Shown here: in pieces, positions 35,001 to 43,408 of the stretch
Layout of the letters: every line of letters begins with the position of its first letter
How positions within the stretch are numbered: position 1 is the first letter of the stretch
Assembly (NCBI RefSeq): GCF_040706615.1
Contig: NZ_JAPDRF010000002.1
Coordinates: forward strand, 248,001 to 312,000
DNA length: 64,000 nucleotides
Origin: Lentisalinibacter sediminis
Lineage (GTDB): Bacteria > Pseudomonadota > Gammaproteobacteria > Steroidobacterales > Woeseiaceae
Direction: 5' to 3'
Translations under genes and position numbers: made by a program
Notes under the pieces: generated by a model
Database searches by the model: none
The model's input: the letters and a program-made list of their open reading frames with translations, nothing else
What the model was told of the DNA's origin: nothing

Positions 35001-35094
35001 GCGCGGTGATGGAGCGCAGCCCGAGCACCAGGATCAGCAGGCTGACGACGCTGGCCAGGACCGGCCGGCGGATGAAGAGGTCGGTGAACTTCAT
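32044..35094 (-). CDS. RND efflux transporter permease, HAE1 family
   Basis: This 1016-residue inner-membrane pump opens with MKFTDLFIRRPVLASVVSLL and has twelve transmembrane helices in two halves. The proton-relay Asp pair is in TM4 (GLVVDDAIIVLENVHRHVEEG). Large periplasmic loops follow TM1 and TM7. This is a drug/proton antiporter that works with the adaptor encoded just upstream; their genes overlap by four bases (ATGA). No outer-membrane TolC-type channel is present, so one encoded elsewhere must complete the pump. Its place inside a cluster of aromatic-acid activation genes suggests export of toxic substrates or intermediates. Confidence 0.92.
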   Translation of the reverse strand: MKFTDLFIRRPVLASVVSLLILVLGLRSITALEVRQYPETKNTVVSVTTSYPGASSELIKGFITTPLQQAIAEAEGIDYLFSRSLQGRSVIEAHMVLNYDPNAAVAEIQAKVASQRNVLPAEAEDPVIEATVGGRTSLMYLVFYGGEMSASETTDYLLRVVQPRLQAVQGVASADLFGGKTFAMRIWLDPDRMAALDVSAAEVRDVLVENNYLAAVGSTKGQYVAIDLSADTDISDADAFRNLVVRTGDDTLVRLGDIADVELGAENYDSISWYNGEPSVVIAIDPAPGANPLDVSRRVNVAMEDITRQLPAGLAGEVSFDASRFIEESIDEVFRTLAEAVLIVLTVIFLSLGSIRAALVPAVAVPLSLIGGAFVMLLLGFSINLLTLLAMVLAIGLVVDDAIIVLENVHRHVEEGLSRREAAIIGAREIGLPIIAMTTTLIAVYAPIGFMGGLVGTLFTEFAFALAGAVLISGIVALTLSPMLSARALTRYGEPGRFEQRVEHFFQWLADRYQRLLHASLDTVPVTVVFALIVLGSIWFMFTAVPEELAPVEDQSILFVQARGPQTATPEYNETWARRMVDLFQEVPEYEDSFLFLGMGGDNSTVFGGFKMAPGQERERTQMEVQPELQQAVSRIAGLQAAVFPRPDLPGSAGGLPVQFVVTSAADYERVDGVVDGLMGEAMQSGLFAFVRKSIDFSRPRITLHIDRDRAGILGISMQDIGRTLSTLVGEGYINRFNLEGRSYRVIPQVGRDFRLDAAMLEDYYVPAAGGEMVPLSALVTFERTVEPAERTQFQQLNSIAVEGAMAPGVTLGDALAFLEERAQASFPVGFSWDYSGESRQYKQQSSALVITFFISLLVIYLVLAAQFESWRDPLIILVSVPMSIAGALIFMTLGLATINIYTQVGLITLIGLVAKNGILMVEFANQVRAREGLDKRAAMEKAAAVRLRPILMTTAAMIFAMVPLLTASGAGAVSRFNIGLVIASGLGIGTLFTLFVVPAFYLLLTGEIEHQQEQA

Positions 35095-36155
35095 GCGCCG
35101 TCCGGCCGACGCTCTTCCAGCTCGACCGAATTGTCCACGGTGACCGGCTGGCCGGTCCTGAGCTTGTTCTGGCCGGCGCCGACGACGCGGTCGCCGAGTT
35201 CGAGGCCGCTCACGATCTCCACCCGGCCGTCACGCACCTCGCCGGTCGCCACCTGACGGCGGGTCGCGACGAGGCCGCCCTCGCCTTCCTCCACCAGGAA
35301 CACGGAGCTGCCGTAGGGATCGTAGGTCACGGCCTGGTACGGGAGCGTCAGCACCTCCCGCCGGCGCTCCTCCAGGATGCGCACCTCGGCGAACATGCCG
35401 GGTCTCAGCGCCCGGTCGTCGTTGGCGAATATGCCGCGGACACGCACGCTGCGGGTGCCCTCGTCGATGCCCGGGGTGATGGCATGGATGCGTCCGCTGA
35501 ACGTGCGTCCGGGGTGCGCGGGTACCTGCGCTTCCACCTGCTCGTCCGGGGTGAGGCGCCCCAGGTAGCGCTCCGGCAGCGTGAACTCGACGAAGATCGG
35601 CGACAGCGAGACGAGGCTGACGATTTCCTCGCCCGCGGCCACATAGCGGCCGCGGCTGACGCGCCGTATGCCGAGTTCCCCGGCGAACGGTGCCCGCACA
35701 TCCTTCTTGCGGATGACGGCACGTTTCGCGGCGACCTGGGCCTCCAGGCTCTCCAGCCGGGCCACCGCCTCGTCCAGCTCCGAGGCAGAGGCGAGCTTGT
35801 CCGCCACCAGTTTGCGCGTGCGCTCCAGCGTAATCGCGGCCAGCTTGCGGTCGGCCAGCAGCGTCTCCAGTTCCGCACGATCCACCTCGTCGTCGAGCTG
35901 CACGATGCGCGCGCCCTGCTCCACCCGGTCGCCGGTGATGAAGAAAATGTCGCTGACTTTGCCCGGGACCTCGGCGGCTACCATGATGCCGCTGGTGGGT
36001 ACGGCACTGCCGACGGCGGAGAGGACCGGCACCCAGCTGGCGCGGCTCACCTCCACGGTAGTCACCACCGCGGGGGGCTGGCTGCGCGGCCCTGCCCCCT
36101 GCCATTGCACGTATTTCCACGCGAACAGGGAGCCGAACAGCGCCCCCGTGATCAC
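35091..36155 (-). CDS. RND periplasmic adaptor (membrane fusion protein)
   Basis: The annotated 354 residues begin at GTG 36155 with a membrane anchor (ITGALFGSLFAWKYVQW). A barrel-sandwich/lipoyl half (VPGKVSDIFFITGDRVEQGARIVQLDD), a coiled-coil hairpin (about residues 95-135) and a beta-barrel domain (VRAPFAGELGIRRVSRGRYVAAGEEIVSL) follow. The frame stays open upstream. The eight codons before GTG read I/M-KRLIIVV, as in related adaptors, and GAGAGG sits at ribosome-site distance, but the codon there is CTG (36182-36180) or ATA (36179-36177), not ATG. The real start is therefore uncertain. Its stop overlaps the pump start. Confidence 0.88.
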   Translation of the reverse strand: MITGALFGSLFAWKYVQWQGAGPRSQPPAVVTTVEVSRASWVPVLSAVGSAVPTSGIMVAAEVPGKVSDIFFITGDRVEQGARIVQLDDEVDRAELETLLADRKLAAITLERTRKLVADKLASASELDEAVARLESLEAQVAAKRAVIRKKDVRAPFAGELGIRRVSRGRYVAAGEEIVSLVSLSPIFVEFTLPERYLGRLTPDEQVEAQVPAHPGRTFSGRIHAITPGIDEGTRSVRVRGIFANDDRALRPGMFAEVRILEERRREVLTLPYQAVTYDPYGSSVFLVEEGEGGLVATRRQVATGEVRDGRVEIVSGLELGDRVVGAGQNKLRTGQPVTVDNSVELEERRPDGA

Positions 36156-36382
36156 GACGACGATGATGAGTCTCTTTATCAGGGGAAGGCCTCTCTGTAT
36201 CTGGAAACTGACGATTCCGCGGGGACGACCCGGACGCGAGGAACCGGACTCCCGGGGCAGCCGCGGTCACCGGCGGACGCCCGCCGCACCGACGGAACAG
36301 GTTAGTGTACCGGAAGCTGCCCCACGACCGAATCGCCGTTTCGTGCGCAGTCGGACCGGACGCCCGACTGCCGGACCCGGAA

Positions 36383-37615
36383 TCAGCGCCCGACGACGAA
36401 GCTGACCGTGGTGGTGGCGCTGCCGCCGATGTTCAGCGTCGCCACCGTCTTCGCACCCTCGATCTGGTAGTCGCCGGCCTGGCCGGTGACCTGCTTGTAG
36501 CTGTCCAGCATCATCCGCACGCCGGTGGCGCCCACCGGGTGACCCAGGCCGATCAGGCCGCCGCTCGCGTTCACGGGGATGCGGCCGCCCGGGGCGATGT
36601 CGCCGTTCTCCACCGCCTGCCAGCTCTGGCCCGGCGCCGTGATGCCGAAGTGGTCGATGGCCATGTACTCGGTGCTGGTGAAGCAGTCGTGGGTCTCGAT
36701 GCCGTCCAGCTGATCCACGCCCTCGATGCCGGCGCGGCCGAAGGCGTCGGTGATGGCGCCGCGGACGTGGGGGAAGATGTACGGCGCGTCCCTGCTCTCC
36801 TCGATCTTCTGCTGATAGGTGATCGGCGCGGTGCGGTGGCCCCAGCCCCGGATCCAGGGCAGGTCATGCAGGCTCATGCCGTGGTGCTTCGCATACCCGG
36901 CCGCCTTTTCCGCGCCGGCGAGGAAGACGATGGCGGCGCCGTCAGTGATCTGGCCGCAGTCCTGCTTGCGCATGCGCCCCTCGATGACCGGGTTGGCCTC
37001 GTCGTCCTCGGCGAAACTGGCATCGGTGAATTCCCAGCGCCGGGTCTGCGCGTTCGGGTTGCGCCGCGCATTGTCGAAGTTGATCTTCGCGATGCCGGCC
37101 AGGTGTTCGTGCTTCAGGCCGTAGCGGCGGTCGTACTCCTCTGCCAGCTCGCTGAAGAGATGGGGCCACGGGAATTCCACGCCCGTGCACTCGTGCCCGC
37201 TCCACATGGCCGGGCCGCCGATCAGATCGGCGGCGGTCTGGCCGGGCACGTTGCGCATCTGCTCGATGCCGATCACGGCAGCCAGGCTGTAGCGGCCGGC
37301 CTCGATATCCGCAGCGGCGGACAGGAGCGCAACGCTGCCCGAGGCGCAGGCGGCCTCGTGCCGGGACGCCGGCTTGCCGGAGAAGGCCGGGTGCAGTGCG
37401 GCGAAGAAGCCGCCGAGATGGCCCTGCTTGCAGAAGAGCTCGGCGGCGAAGTTGCCGACATGGGCCACCTCGATCTCCTCGGGCTCGATGCCCACGGTAC
37501 CGACGCCGGTACGCACGGTATGCCCGAAGGCATCGAACAGCTCGTCCCCGTTGCGGGCCCAGTTGGCAGCGAAATCCGTCTGATAGCCGCCGAGCACGTA
37601 GACTCGCTCGCTCAT
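36383..37615 (-). CDS. Thiolase family protein (SCP2/acetyl-CoA acetyltransferase type)
   Basis: This 410-residue thiolase has the acyl-enzyme Cys in EAACASGSVALLSA, with GLIGLGHPVGATGVRM supplying the C-terminal His segment and ETHDCFTSTEYMA in between. It resembles the SCP2-type thiolases that act on branched or cyclic 3-ketoacyl-CoAs rather than the small ketothiolase at 38.4 kb. Its start overlaps the stop of the upstream isomerase gene as ATGA, so both are made from one message. Confidence 0.85.
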   Translation of the reverse strand: MSERVYVLGGYQTDFAANWARNGDELFDAFGHTVRTGVGTVGIEPEEIEVAHVGNFAAELFCKQGHLGGFFAALHPAFSGKPASRHEAACASGSVALLSAAADIEAGRYSLAAVIGIEQMRNVPGQTAADLIGGPAMWSGHECTGVEFPWPHLFSELAEEYDRRYGLKHEHLAGIAKINFDNARRNPNAQTRRWEFTDASFAEDDEANPVIEGRMRKQDCGQITDGAAIVFLAGAEKAAGYAKHHGMSLHDLPWIRGWGHRTAPITYQQKIEESRDAPYIFPHVRGAITDAFGRAGIEGVDQLDGIETHDCFTSTEYMAIDHFGITAPGQSWQAVENGDIAPGGRIPVNASGGLIGLGHPVGATGVRMMLDSYKQVTGQAGDYQIEGAKTVATLNIGGSATTTVSFVVGR

Positions 37616-38223
37616 CGTTCCGCCTGCCGCTCACGCTCGAGGGTCCGCCACATCTGGTCGATGCGATCGGCACCCCAGTACATCTCGTCGTCCAGGAAGA
37701 AGGTGGGCGCGCCGAACACGCCCCGCTCCATCGCCTCGTCGGTGACCGTCTTCAGCTTCTGCTTGACCTCATCCCGGGCCGTGCCCTGCAGCACTTCTTC
37801 CGCATCCAGGTCCAGCCCTTTCGCCACCTCCGTGAGCACCGCCGGATCCGAACAGTCCCGGCCCTGACCGTAGCTAGCGTCGAAGACCGCAGCGATCCAG
37901 GCCACGGAATCTTCCTCGTCGATCTCCTTCAGGAACCAGTAGGCGCGGGCGGCGAGGATGCTGTTGAAGGGGAACGGATCCGGCCAGTGGTAGGGCAGGC
38001 CCCATTCCGCCGCCGAGCGCTCCACGTCATGCCAGACGTAGCGGCCCTTCAGGGAATCCGGCTGCGGCGGCGCATGGCCGCGGGACTTGAATATCGCTCC
38101 CAGCGCGATCGGCTGCCAGTCGACCCGGACGCCGAACTCATCCGCCAGGGCGCGCAGCCGGTGCTGACCGATGTAGCTGTAGGACGAGGAGAAGTCGAAG
38201 TAGAAATCGATCGCTCTCTTCAT
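37612..38223 (-). CDS. 2-hydroxychromene-2-carboxylate isomerase family protein
   Basis: This 203-residue protein is a DsbA-fold kappa-GST homologue, with the family start AIDFYFDFSSSYSYIGQHRL and the Ser expected at the glutathione site. It also has WQPIALGAIFKSRG and the late GVFGAPTFFLDDEMYWGADRID. The founding member isomerises 2-hydroxychromene-2-carboxylate in naphthalene breakdown, but many relatives serve other pathways. It is the first gene of a two-gene operon with the SCP2-type thiolase, with a promoter candidate upstream. Confidence 0.85.
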   Translation of the reverse strand: MKRAIDFYFDFSSSYSYIGQHRLRALADEFGVRVDWQPIALGAIFKSRGHAPPQPDSLKGRYVWHDVERSAAEWGLPYHWPDPFPFNSILAARAYWFLKEIDEEDSVAWIAAVFDASYGQGRDCSDPAVLTEVAKGLDLDAEEVLQGTARDEVKQKLKTVTDEAMERGVFGAPTFFLDDEMYWGADRIDQMWRTLERERQAER

Positions 38224-38272
38224 CGGAGGACCTCGTTGAAACCAATGGCTTTCATAACTAGACTCGGGGCGA

Positions 38273-38300
38273 CTATATAATGCCGGTGGGGCGATCGCAA
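38273..38300. promoter_or_regulatory. Divergent promoter region between isomerase/thiolase operon and thiolase gene
   Basis: Minus strand: TTGCGA (38300-38295) and TATAGT (38278-38273) with 16 bases between, serving the isomerase/thiolase operon. Plus strand: a perfect TATAAT at 38276-38281, with only a weak TTCATA 19 bases upstream, about 87 bases before the thiolase ATG at 38368. The two -10 boxes overlap, so the two directions would compete. Confidence 0.45.
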
Positions 38301-38367
38301 TCGAAGCTATCCAGGCAATCGAAGCCGACCGCCTGCCGCCAACACCGACTCACCCGGAGCGACCGAC

Positions 38368-39582
38368 ATGACCGACGTCTTCATCTATGATGCCGTGCGC
38401 ACGCCCCGTGGCAAGGGCCGCGAGGGCGGCGCGCTGAACGGGCTGACTCCCCTGGACCTGCAGAAGGCCCTGATCGGCGCGCTGCTGGAGCGCACCGGGC
38501 TCGATGCCGGGCGTATCGACGACCTCATCCTCGGCTGCGTGACGCAGGTGGGCGAACAGGGCGGCAACATCGCCAAGGTGGCGGCACTCTACGCCGGCCT
38601 GCCCACCTCGGTGCCGGGCATCACCGTAAATCGCTACTGCTCGTCCGGGCTCGACGCCTGCAACTTCGCGGCGATGAAGATCGCCACCGGCATGGACGAG
38701 CTGGTGCTGGCCGGCGGCGTGGAGTGCATGTCCCGGGTGCCGATGCTCTCGGACAAGGCCACCTTCTATTCCGATCCGGCGGTGGCGCAGAAGACGCGAT
38801 TCGTCCCCATGGGGCTCGCCGCAGACCTGGTGGGCAGCCTCGACGGCATCAGTCGGGAGGACTGCGATGCCTACGCGGTAATGAGCCAGCAGCGCGCGGC
38901 CCGGGCGCAGAACGGGGGCCGTTTCGCGAAGTCGCTGGTGGCCGTGACGGATCCCGCCAGCGGGGCCGTGGTGGAACAGGACGAGTGCGTGCGCCCGGGC
39001 GTGACCACGGAAAAGCTCGCCACCTTCGAGCCCCTGTTCACGGAGTTCGGCGAGAAGGGCTATGCGGCGGCCTTCAAGGCGGCGTTCCCGGAGCTGGGCG
39101 AGCTGCGCTACCTGCATCATGCCGGCAACTCGCCGGCCGTGGTGGACGGCGCCTCGCTGGTGGCGCTCGGCAGCCGCGCCGCAGGCGAGGCCGCCGGCCT
39201 GAAGCCCCGCGCGCGCATCCGGGCGATGGCCAACGTTTCGTCCAGCGAACTGCTGGCGCTGACCGGCGGTATCGACGTCGTAGCCGCTGTGCTCGCCAAA
39301 GCCGGCATGGACCACGGCGACGTGGACCTCGTAGAGTTCAACGAGGCCTTCGGCGCGGTGTCGGTGAAGTTCCTGCGCGACATGCCCTGGGACGCGGAGC
39401 GCATCAATCCCAACGGCGGCGCCATCGCGTTGGGCCATGCCATGGGCGCGACGGGAGCGAGCCTGGTCGGCACCGTGCTCGACGAGCTGGAACGTCAGGA
39501 CCTGGGAGTGGGCCTGGTGGCCATCTCCGGCGCCGCCGGGATCGGCACCGGGCTCATCGTGGAGCGCGTTGCGGCGTCCTGA
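38368..39582 (+). CDS. Acetyl-CoA C-acyltransferase (thiolase)
   Basis: This 404-residue thiolase II has the reactive Cys in VNRYCSSGLDACNFA, then FNEAFGAVSVKFL and NPNGGAIALGHAMGATGA, and the second active-site region is VAISGAAGIGTGL. In the last, the position of the usual C-G-G-G Cys is Gly-Ala-Ala-Gly: most degradative thiolases have VCIGGGMG/LCIGGGQG, here AISGAAG. The proton-transfer Cys thus seems missing, which may shift activity. It is preceded by GGAGCGACCGAC and stands alone on the plus strand, opposite the isomerase/thiolase operon. Confidence 0.85.
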   Translation: MTDVFIYDAVRTPRGKGREGGALNGLTPLDLQKALIGALLERTGLDAGRIDDLILGCVTQVGEQGGNIAKVAALYAGLPTSVPGITVNRYCSSGLDACNFAAMKIATGMDELVLAGGVECMSRVPMLSDKATFYSDPAVAQKTRFVPMGLAADLVGSLDGISREDCDAYAVMSQQRAARAQNGGRFAKSLVAVTDPASGAVVEQDECVRPGVTTEKLATFEPLFTEFGEKGYAAAFKAAFPELGELRYLHHAGNSPAVVDGASLVALGSRAAGEAAGLKPRARIRAMANVSSSELLALTGGIDVVAAVLAKAGMDHGDVDLVEFNEAFGAVSVKFLRDMPWDAERINPNGGAIALGHAMGATGASLVGTVLDELERQDLGVGLVAISGAAGIGTGLIVERVAAS

Positions 39583-40572
39583 TCAGCGGTTGGCGCGGGC
39601 GGTACCCCGGCGCGGCCGGTAGGCATCGCGGTCGAAATCGACGTCTTCCGGTTTCAGCGCCTCGCCGCATTCACTGCAGACCATGGCGCTGACCAGCGGC
39701 TCGCCGCAGGGCCGGTGGATCAGCTCCAGCGGGCGGCGGTCCGGGGCGACGATCCAGCGATTGGCCCATTCGTGCATGGTCAGCGCCACCAGATAAAGGT
39801 CCATCCCCTTCTCCGTGAGTCGGTACTCGTAGCGCACCGGCCGCTTCTGATACGCCTTGCGCTCCATGATGCCGTGGTGGACCAGCAGCTTCAGCCGGTC
39901 TGACAGGATGTTGGTGGCGATGCCGATGCCTTTCGCGATGTCGTCGTAGCGGCGCAGACCGAAATAGGCGGCAGCCGTTACGAGACCGGTCCAGCGGTCA
40001 CCGATGACGTCCAGCGTATGGAAGAAGCGCTGATCGGCGGCCTGGCTGGATTTGCTGTCTTTCTTGGAGCGGCGCTGAAACCGCGCCGGCACTGCGGCAC
40101 CCTTGCTGTCCGGCGCACCGGGCTCAAACCGCACGCTGTACATGGTAATGGGCTCGGCGCAGGCGCTGCAGCGGAACTCGGCCTGCATGGCGTGTCCGCA
40201 GTGCTTGTGCACCAATTCCGGATGCGACTCGCCCCCGAAGCCCCAGCGCGTATCCCAGTTCCAGACCGACAGGATGACAGGGTAGAGGTCGAGGCCCTTG
40301 TCGGTGAGGCGGTATTCGTAGCGCGGCGGGGACATCTGGTACGGATTGCGGTACAGGATGCCGTTCTCCACCAGACGCTTCAGCCGGGACGCCAGCGTGC
40401 CGCGCGCGGCACCGCTGCGGTGGCGCAGGTCCTCGAAGCGGCGGAAGCCCAGGAACACGTCCCGGATCACCAGCATCGCCCAGCGGTCACCAATCACCGC
40501 CAGGGCCTGGGCCACCTGGCTGTTGAGGATTAGGTCCTGCTCGGCTTTGCCGCTGCGGCTATCCGCGGCCAT
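39583..40572 (-). CDS. Tandem HxlR-type transcriptional regulator with two zinc ribbons
   Basis: In this 329-residue protein two complete HxlR winged-helix domains (about 18-110 and 182-272) are joined in one chain. Each begins with the signature VIGDRW and ends with YEYRLT-x-KG. Each is followed by a small Cys/His motif: HKHCGHAMQAEFRCSAC (122-138) and HRPCGEPLVSAMVCSEC (286-302). HxlR proteins normally are single-domain dimers of about 110-150 residues, so this one may form its own pseudo-dimer. It overlaps the upstream DUF1295 gene by 14 bases and sits among catabolic genes it may control. Ligand unknown. Confidence 0.85.
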   Translation of the reverse strand: MAADSRSGKAEQDLILNSQVAQALAVIGDRWAMLVIRDVFLGFRRFEDLRHRSGAARGTLASRLKRLVENGILYRNPYQMSPPRYEYRLTDKGLDLYPVILSVWNWDTRWGFGGESHPELVHKHCGHAMQAEFRCSACAEPITMYSVRFEPGAPDSKGAAVPARFQRRSKKDSKSSQAADQRFFHTLDVIGDRWTGLVTAAAYFGLRRYDDIAKGIGIATNILSDRLKLLVHHGIMERKAYQKRPVRYEYRLTEKGMDLYLVALTMHEWANRWIVAPDRRPLELIHRPCGEPLVSAMVCSECGEALKPEDVDFDRDAYRPRRGTARANR

Positions 40573-41392
40573 TGCCCCCGCCGTTCCTCGAGCGTCGCGG
40601 CGGCAGGGGAATCATCCCGCTGGTCTTCTCCATGTAGTCCCTGTACCCCGGTTTCTCCCGCGCCATCTTCTTGTCCAGCGTACGCTGTCCCGTGACGTTC
40701 ACGATGAGGTAAGTGTAGCCGATCGGGCCGATTATGGTCAGCAAACCCCACGGATTGTCGCAGGCGATCAGGAACAGGCCCCACCAGACGCAGAGTTCGC
40801 CGAAATAGTTCGGGTGCCGGGAATAGCGCCACAGCCCGGTATCAAGCACCTTGCCCTTGTTGGCGGGATTGGCCCGGAAGCGGGCCAGTTGATGATCGGC
40901 CACCGTCTCGAATACGAAGCCCACCAGCCACAGGGCAGCGCCGGCGAACGCAGCGACGCCCAGGCTCGCCGGTTCCCGGTAGATCTGCCCCACCTGGATC
41001 GGCAGCGAGACCAGCCAGAGCACGATGCCCTGCAGCAGGAACACCTGCCGGAGGCTCAGCCAGATGAAGGCGCGGTCGTCGTTCACCCAGCTGCGCAGCT
41101 TCGTGTAGCGCGGGTCCTCGCCATGGCCCCAGTTGCGCCGCACCAGATGCACGGTGATACGCACGGCCCACAGCGCCACGAGTGCCAGGATCAGGTTCTT
41201 GCGCGGCTCGGCGCCGTCCGTCGTCACGTAGGTCACCCCCGCCACACTCAGCAGGATCACCGCGAAAGCCATGTCGATGATGCTGACGTCCCGCAGCGGG
41301 ATGCTGATCAGCCAGAGCGCGAGCACGGCTCCCAGGGTGACACCCAGGTTGACCAGCAAGACCAGACCCGTATCCTGCCAGAGCGGCTCCAT
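40559..41392 (-). CDS. DUF1295 family membrane protein (steroid 5-alpha-reductase-like fold)
   Basis: This 277-residue polytopic membrane protein has about six to seven hydrophobic segments and the family C-terminal signature TGLWRYSRHPNYFGELCVWWG, shared with steroid 5-alpha-reductases and isoprenylcysteine methyltransferases. LDKKMAREKPGYRDYMEKTSGMIPLPP follows and is typical of DUF1295. I choose ATG 41392, preceded by GGAGGGG; a start at 41425 adds eleven unsupported residues. The substrate of bacterial DUF1295 proteins is not established. Co-transcribed with the tandem HxlR regulator. Confidence 0.85.
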   Translation of the reverse strand: MEPLWQDTGLVLLVNLGVTLGAVLALWLISIPLRDVSIIDMAFAVILLSVAGVTYVTTDGAEPRKNLILALVALWAVRITVHLVRRNWGHGEDPRYTKLRSWVNDDRAFIWLSLRQVFLLQGIVLWLVSLPIQVGQIYREPASLGVAAFAGAALWLVGFVFETVADHQLARFRANPANKGKVLDTGLWRYSRHPNYFGELCVWWGLFLIACDNPWGLLTIIGPIGYTYLIVNVTGQRTLDKKMAREKPGYRDYMEKTSGMIPLPPRRSRNGGGNGRG

Positions 41393-41522
41393 AACCCCTC
41401 CCCGGCGCCTGCAGAGTTGCGCCACTTGGAAAAACCTGTGTTAGTCTATTCGTGAAAGTTACTGATTGCCAATCGGTGGCTGGGAACCTCAGCAGAACGG
41501 AAAACAACCTCAGGGTGGGGGG

Positions 41523-42476
41523 ATGACACACGCCAGCGCACGACAGCGCTTCGACGGGATCCGTGCGGGCCTGCGCCTGCCGGTCGTCGTCGCGCCCATG
41601 TTCCTCGTTTCCGGTCCGGAGATAGTGGTGGCCGCCGCCCGCTCGGGGGTGCTCGGCTCGTTCCCGGCACCGAATGCCCGCACCATCGACGTGTTCGAGG
41701 AGTGGGTCTCGACCATCAGCGAGCGGCTGGCCGGCTTCCGCCGCGACCAGGTTGCCGGCGCCACGGATGCCTGGGCCATGAACCTGGTCGTGCACCGCAC
41801 CTACGACCGGCTGGACCAGGAGCTCGCGATCCTGGAGAAATACCGCCCGCCCATCGTCATTACGGCACTGGGCAGCCCGAAGGACGTGGTGGATACCGTG
41901 CACGGCTGGGGCGGGCTGGTGATCGCCGACGTGAACAGCGTGGAGTACGCGCGCAAGGCGGCCGCGGTGGGCGTGGATGGTCTGGCCCTGGTCTCCGCCG
42001 GCGCCGGCGGCCACACCGGACACATGGCAGGCTTCGCGTTCGTGCCGGCGGTGCGGGAATTCTTCGACGGCATACTCATACTGGCCGGCGCCATCGGCGA
42101 CGGCCGGGCCGTGCGCGCGGCGGAGGTACTCGGTGCCGACCTCGGTTACATGGGTACCCGCTTCATCGCCGCCGAGGAGAGCATCGCCTCCGGGGAATAC
42201 AAGCAGATGGTCGTCGACTCGGTGTTCCCGGACCTCGTGCTCACCGACTTCTTCACCGGCGCCCACGCTTATTACATGCGCCAGAGCATCGAGGCGGCCG
42301 GCCTGGACCCGGACAACCTGGAGGCCGGCACAGGCATGAACCTGTCCGAGAAGAAGGCCTGGAAGGACGTCTGGTCGGCCGGCCAGGGCGTGGGCACGAT
42401 CCACAAGGTGGAGCCGCTCGCCGACATCGTCGACGCTATTGCCGAGGAATACGAGGCCGCCAAACGGGTCCCCTGA
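41523..42476 (+). CDS. Nitronate monooxygenase family flavoprotein
   Basis: This 317-residue TIM-barrel FMN protein of the nitronate monooxygenase/2-nitropropane dioxygenase family has the start LRLPVVVAPMFLVSGPEIV, then GLALVSAGAGGHTGHMAG with the phosphate-binding and catalytic His region, and AGAIGDGRAVRAAEVLGADLGYMGTRFIAAEES. The ATG at 41523 sits right after a G-rich ribosome-binding site. Family members oxidise alkyl nitronates, though many in catabolic clusters probably act as other FMN oxidases or enoyl reductases. Convergent with the SDR/PaaN pair. Confidence 0.87.
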   Translation: MTHASARQRFDGIRAGLRLPVVVAPMFLVSGPEIVVAAARSGVLGSFPAPNARTIDVFEEWVSTISERLAGFRRDQVAGATDAWAMNLVVHRTYDRLDQELAILEKYRPPIVITALGSPKDVVDTVHGWGGLVIADVNSVEYARKAAAVGVDGLALVSAGAGGHTGHMAGFAFVPAVREFFDGILILAGAIGDGRAVRAAEVLGADLGYMGTRFIAAEESIASGEYKQMVVDSVFPDLVLTDFFTGAHAYYMRQSIEAAGLDPDNLEAGTGMNLSEKKAWKDVWSAGQGVGTIHKVEPLADIVDAIAEEYEAAKRVP

Positions 42477-42508
42477 GGACCGTCAGGCCGTCCGGTCAAC
42501 CCACCCTG

Positions 42509-43408
42509 TCAGCCCTTCCCTGGAGCGCCGGCGACGAAGCGGCGGAAATGTTCCACGGCCGCGGGCGCGTGGCCGTCGAAGGGCAGCCCGGCCAATTCCT
42601 CGAGCACGGCGCCGGCGGCAGCCGCATCCGCATCTTCCATCCAGCGTCCGTCGGTCTCCTGCATGCGGGCGCGGGCGATCCGGCCGGCCCCCGAGATGAC
42701 GATCTCGCCGTTCAAGGCGCAGCGTTCGCTGACCAGCCAGGCCGCCACCGGCGCCACGTAATCCGGTGCCATGCGCTCGCGCAGCGCGTCGGGCAGGTGG
42801 GCCTCGGTCATCTGCGTCGCGGCGTAGGGCGCGATGGCGTTCACCCGCACCTCCCGGCCGGCGCCCTCGTGGGCCAGCGCGTACGTGAGGCCCAGCAGCG
42901 CCGCCTTCGACGACGAATACGCCGGCAGGCCGTGCTCGCCGTACAGTCCCGCCACCGAGGTGCTGAGCAGCACGGCACCGCCGCGCTGATCGTAGAGATG
43001 CCGGAACAGAGGATGCAGCACGTTGACGGTGCCGAACAGGTTCACCTCGAAGTTGCGCCGGAACTCGTCGATGCTCTGTTTGTGGAAGCTCCGACCCTCG
43101 GAGACGCCCGCGTTCGCGATGAGGGCATCGATTCGGCCCCAGGTATCGAGCGCCAGTTGCAGCAGTCGCTCGCCGGCGCCGGCCTCGGTAATCTCTGAGT
43201 AATCCGCCACGGCCTCGCCGCCGGCGGCACGGATCTCGTCCACCACGCGGTCCGCCGAGGCCTGCTCCTCGCCCGCGTGGCTGCGGTTGTTCACCACCAC
43301 CCGCGCGCCCCGGGCGGCCAGGTAGCGGGCATAGGCGCGGCCGAGCCCCTTGCCGGCGCCGGTGATGACCACCACCCTGCCGTCGAACGGCACGGCTTCA
43401 GGCGGCAT
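42509..43408 (-). CDS. SDR-family 3-hydroxyacyl-CoA dehydrogenase-like oxidoreductase
   Basis: This 299-residue short-chain dehydrogenase has the NAD(P) motif TGAGKGLGRAYARYLA, NAGVSEGRSF, catalytic Ser in LSTSVAGLYG and YSSSKAAL with the catalytic Tyr and Lys. It resembles the dehydrogenase part of peroxisomal multifunctional enzyme type 2 (HSD17B4), which fits beta-oxidation of branched or ring-derived acyl-CoAs. Its start lies 11 bases inside the upstream paaN-like gene, so it is co-translated with it. Confidence 0.85.
   Translation of the reverse strand: MPPEAVPFDGRVVVITGAGKGLGRAYARYLAARGARVVVNNRSHAGEEQASADRVVDEIRAAGGEAVADYSEITEAGAGERLLQLALDTWGRIDALIANAGVSEGRSFHKQSIDEFRRNFEVNLFGTVNVLHPLFRHLYDQRGGAVLLSTSVAGLYGEHGLPAYSSSKAALLGLTYALAHEGAGREVRVNAIAPYAATQMTEAHLPDALRERMAPDYVAPVAAWLVSERCALNGEIVISGAGRIARARMQETDGRWMEDADAAAAGAVLEELAGLPFDGHAPAAVEHFRRFVAGAPGKG

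Noticed and set aside
33541..35256. Long plus-strand open frame of 571 codons opposite the RND genes
   Set aside because: Shadow frame of the GC-rich minus-strand RND genes; composition lacks any domain and the minus-strand proteins are clearly real.
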